Below are positions 62,866-64,000 of a DNA stretch of 64,000 nt, piece by piece; position 1 is the first letter of the stretch, and each line of letters opens with the position of its first letter. The notes beneath the pieces were generated by a model. The model had not been told where the DNA came from. It made no database searches and saw only the letters and a list, made by a program, of their open reading frames with translations. The stretch is taken from NCBI RefSeq assembly GCF_001720485.1, contig NZ_CP017114.1, positions 1,302,001-1,366,000 on the forward strand, written 5' to 3'. The position numbers were made by a program, and so were the translations under genes. This DNA is from Cobetia marina (lineage in GTDB: Bacteria; Pseudomonadota; Gammaproteobacteria; Pseudomonadales; Halomonadaceae).

Positions 62866-62936
62866 TGAGCTTTCACAGCCATTTGAACTTCGAAAGCCAA
62901 CTGGGCTTCGAGAGCAGCTGAACTTCGAAAGCCAGA
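62866..62936. repeat. Tandem 17-18-bp repeats between parE and parC
   Basis: TGAACTTCGAAAGCCA occurs at 62884-62899 and 62919-62934. A degenerate unit (TGGGCTTCGAGAGCAG) lies between them and another (TGAGCTTTCACAGCC) just before, giving about four units with a 17-18-bp period. Confidence 0.65.
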
Positions 62937-63018
62937 CAAGCTGCGCGACAGCATTCTTTCGGGAGCGCCACAGTCAGGCGCTCCCCGGTTTTACGCTCGT
63001 AATCAAGGTCAAGTGCCC

Positions 63019-64000
63019 ATGAGCATGGATATCCAGGTCGCGGAGGGTGACGTCGAACGTCTGGCCCTGCGTGACTACACCGAAAAGGCGTACCTCGACT
63101 ACTCGATGTACGTGATTCTCGACCGCGCCCTGCCGCATGTCGGTGATGGCATGAAGCCGGTACAGCGCCGCATCGTCTACGCCATGCGCGAGCTGTCCCT
63201 GACGGCCAACGCCAAGTACAAGAAGTCGGCGCGTACCGTCGGCGATGTGCTGGGCAAGTTCCACCCGCATGGTGACAGCGCCTGTTACGAGGCCATGGTG
63301 CTGATGGCGCAGCCGTTCAGCTATCGCTATCCGCTGGTGGATGGACAGGGCAACTGGGGTAGCCAGGATGACCCCAAGTCCTTCGCGGCCATGCGTTACA
63401 CCGAATCGCGTCTGTCGAAATATTCCGAGGTGCTGCTGTCCGAGCTCTCCCAGGGCACCGTCGACTGGGTGCCCAACTTCGATGGCACCATGAACGAGCC
63501 CAAGGTGCTGCCGGCGCGTCTGCCCAATGTGCTGCTCAACGGCACCACCGGCATCGCGGTGGGCATGGCGACCGACATTCCGCCACACAACGTGCATGAA
63601 GTCGTGGCCGCCACACGCCACCTGCTGCGCAACCCGGACTCCGACAGCGATCAGCTGATGGACTTCCTGCCGGCACCGGATTTCCCCACCGAGGCGGAGA
63701 TCATCACGCCGCGCACCGACCTCGCCAAGCTCTATCGCACCGGTCGTGGCAGCGTGAAGATGCGCGCCCGCTATGTGCTGGAAGAAGGCGATATCGTGAT
63801 CACGGCGCTGCCGTATCAGGTCTCCGGCGCCAAGGTGATCGAGCAGATCGCCGCCCAGATGCAGGCCAAGAAGCTGCCGATGGTCGCGGACCTGCGCGAT
63901 GAGTCCGACCACGAGAACCCGACGCGCCTGCTGATTCAGCCGCGCTCCAATCGGGTCGATATCGAAGGCCTGATGGCGCACCTGTTCGCCACCACGGATC
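63019..64000 (+). CDS. parC: DNA topoisomerase IV subunit A, 3' end outside window
   Basis: About 327 residues are visible, running off the right edge. The breakage-reunion domain is intact: [32 protein letters not shown] and the DNA-linking tyrosine in [10 protein letters not shown]. The quinolone-determining serine and glutamate (GDSACYE) are the sensitive type. ATG 63019 gives the standard N-terminus. Confidence 0.97.
   Translation, partial: MSMDIQVAEGDVERLALRDYTEKAYLDYSMYVILDRALPHVGDGMKPVQRRIVYAMRELSLTANAKYKKSARTVGDVLGKFHPHGDSACYEAMVLMAQPFSYRYPLVDGQGNWGSQDDPKSFAAMRYTESRLSKYSEVLLSELSQGTVDWVPNFDGTMNEPKVLPARLPNVLLNGTTGIAVGMATDIPPHNVHEVVAATRHLLRNPDSDSDQLMDFLPAPDFPTEAEIITPRTDLAKLYRTGRGSVKMRARYVLEEGDIVITALPYQVSGAKVIEQIAAQMQAKKLPMVADLRDESDHENPTRLLIQPRSNRVDIEGLMAHLFATTD

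Overview
The window is a chromosomal segment of a GC-rich gammaproteobacterium carrying one apparently complete lambdoid prophage of about 39.9 kb. The host genes (cmoA, cmoB, cmoM, rsmC, greB, nudF, yqiB, cpdA, yqiA, parE, parC, hmp with norR) fit a gammaproteobacterium. Their sequences look to me like Halomonadaceae (Halomonas or Cobetia type), but that is an impression I could not test.

Layout. Positions 1-2120 hold the 3' part of a PAS-GAF-GGDEF-EAL cyclic-di-GMP protein. A tRNA-Arg (CCT) at 2217-2293 is the integration site: its last 21 bases recur at 42103-42123, and these copies are attL and attR. The tyrosine integrase (2455-3699) reads inward from attL. The leftward early operon (7271 down to 3668) encodes small membrane proteins, SSB, a DNA cytosine-5 methyltransferase, a zinc-finger protein and an AlpA-like regulator or excisionase. 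The immunity region (7326-9155) has a LexA-like CI repressor, a Cro-like protein and five operators of the form ACAAG-N5-CTTGT split between a left and a right control region. The rightward early operon (9218-13890) encodes a CII-like regulator, O-like and P-like replication proteins, a VRR-NUC nuclease and a possible late regulator.

The late region runs from three paralogous small proteins (14040-15002) and a strong terminator through lysis (endolysin, holin, Rz/Rz1), HNH nuclease and terminases. It continues with an HK97-type head (portal, protease, capsid, connectors) and a long non-contractile-type tail (tube, 1267-aa tape measure, hub and fibre proteins) to 41967. AT-rich accessory genes (morons) interrupt it: two small DUF2188-like genes at the lysis cassette (16449-16631 and 17187-17378), an unknown gene at 30643-30936, and a two-gene DprA-like plus phosphoribosyltransferase unit at 39648-41663. 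The last is the best candidate for a defence system.

Right of attR come host genes: a glycosyltransferase, cmoM, rsmC, greB, a TPR protein and nudF-yqiB-cpdA, then cysD-cysN. After these come hmp and norR, which are divergent and share NorR sites and a sigma-54 promoter, then cmoB-cmoA, pgi, yqiA, parE and the start of parC. Three of the tRNA wobble-uridine (cmo5U/mcmo5U) enzymes lie in this flank, at two loci. Several host genes end in short degenerate tandem repeats (14-18 bp) that start at or near the stop codon.
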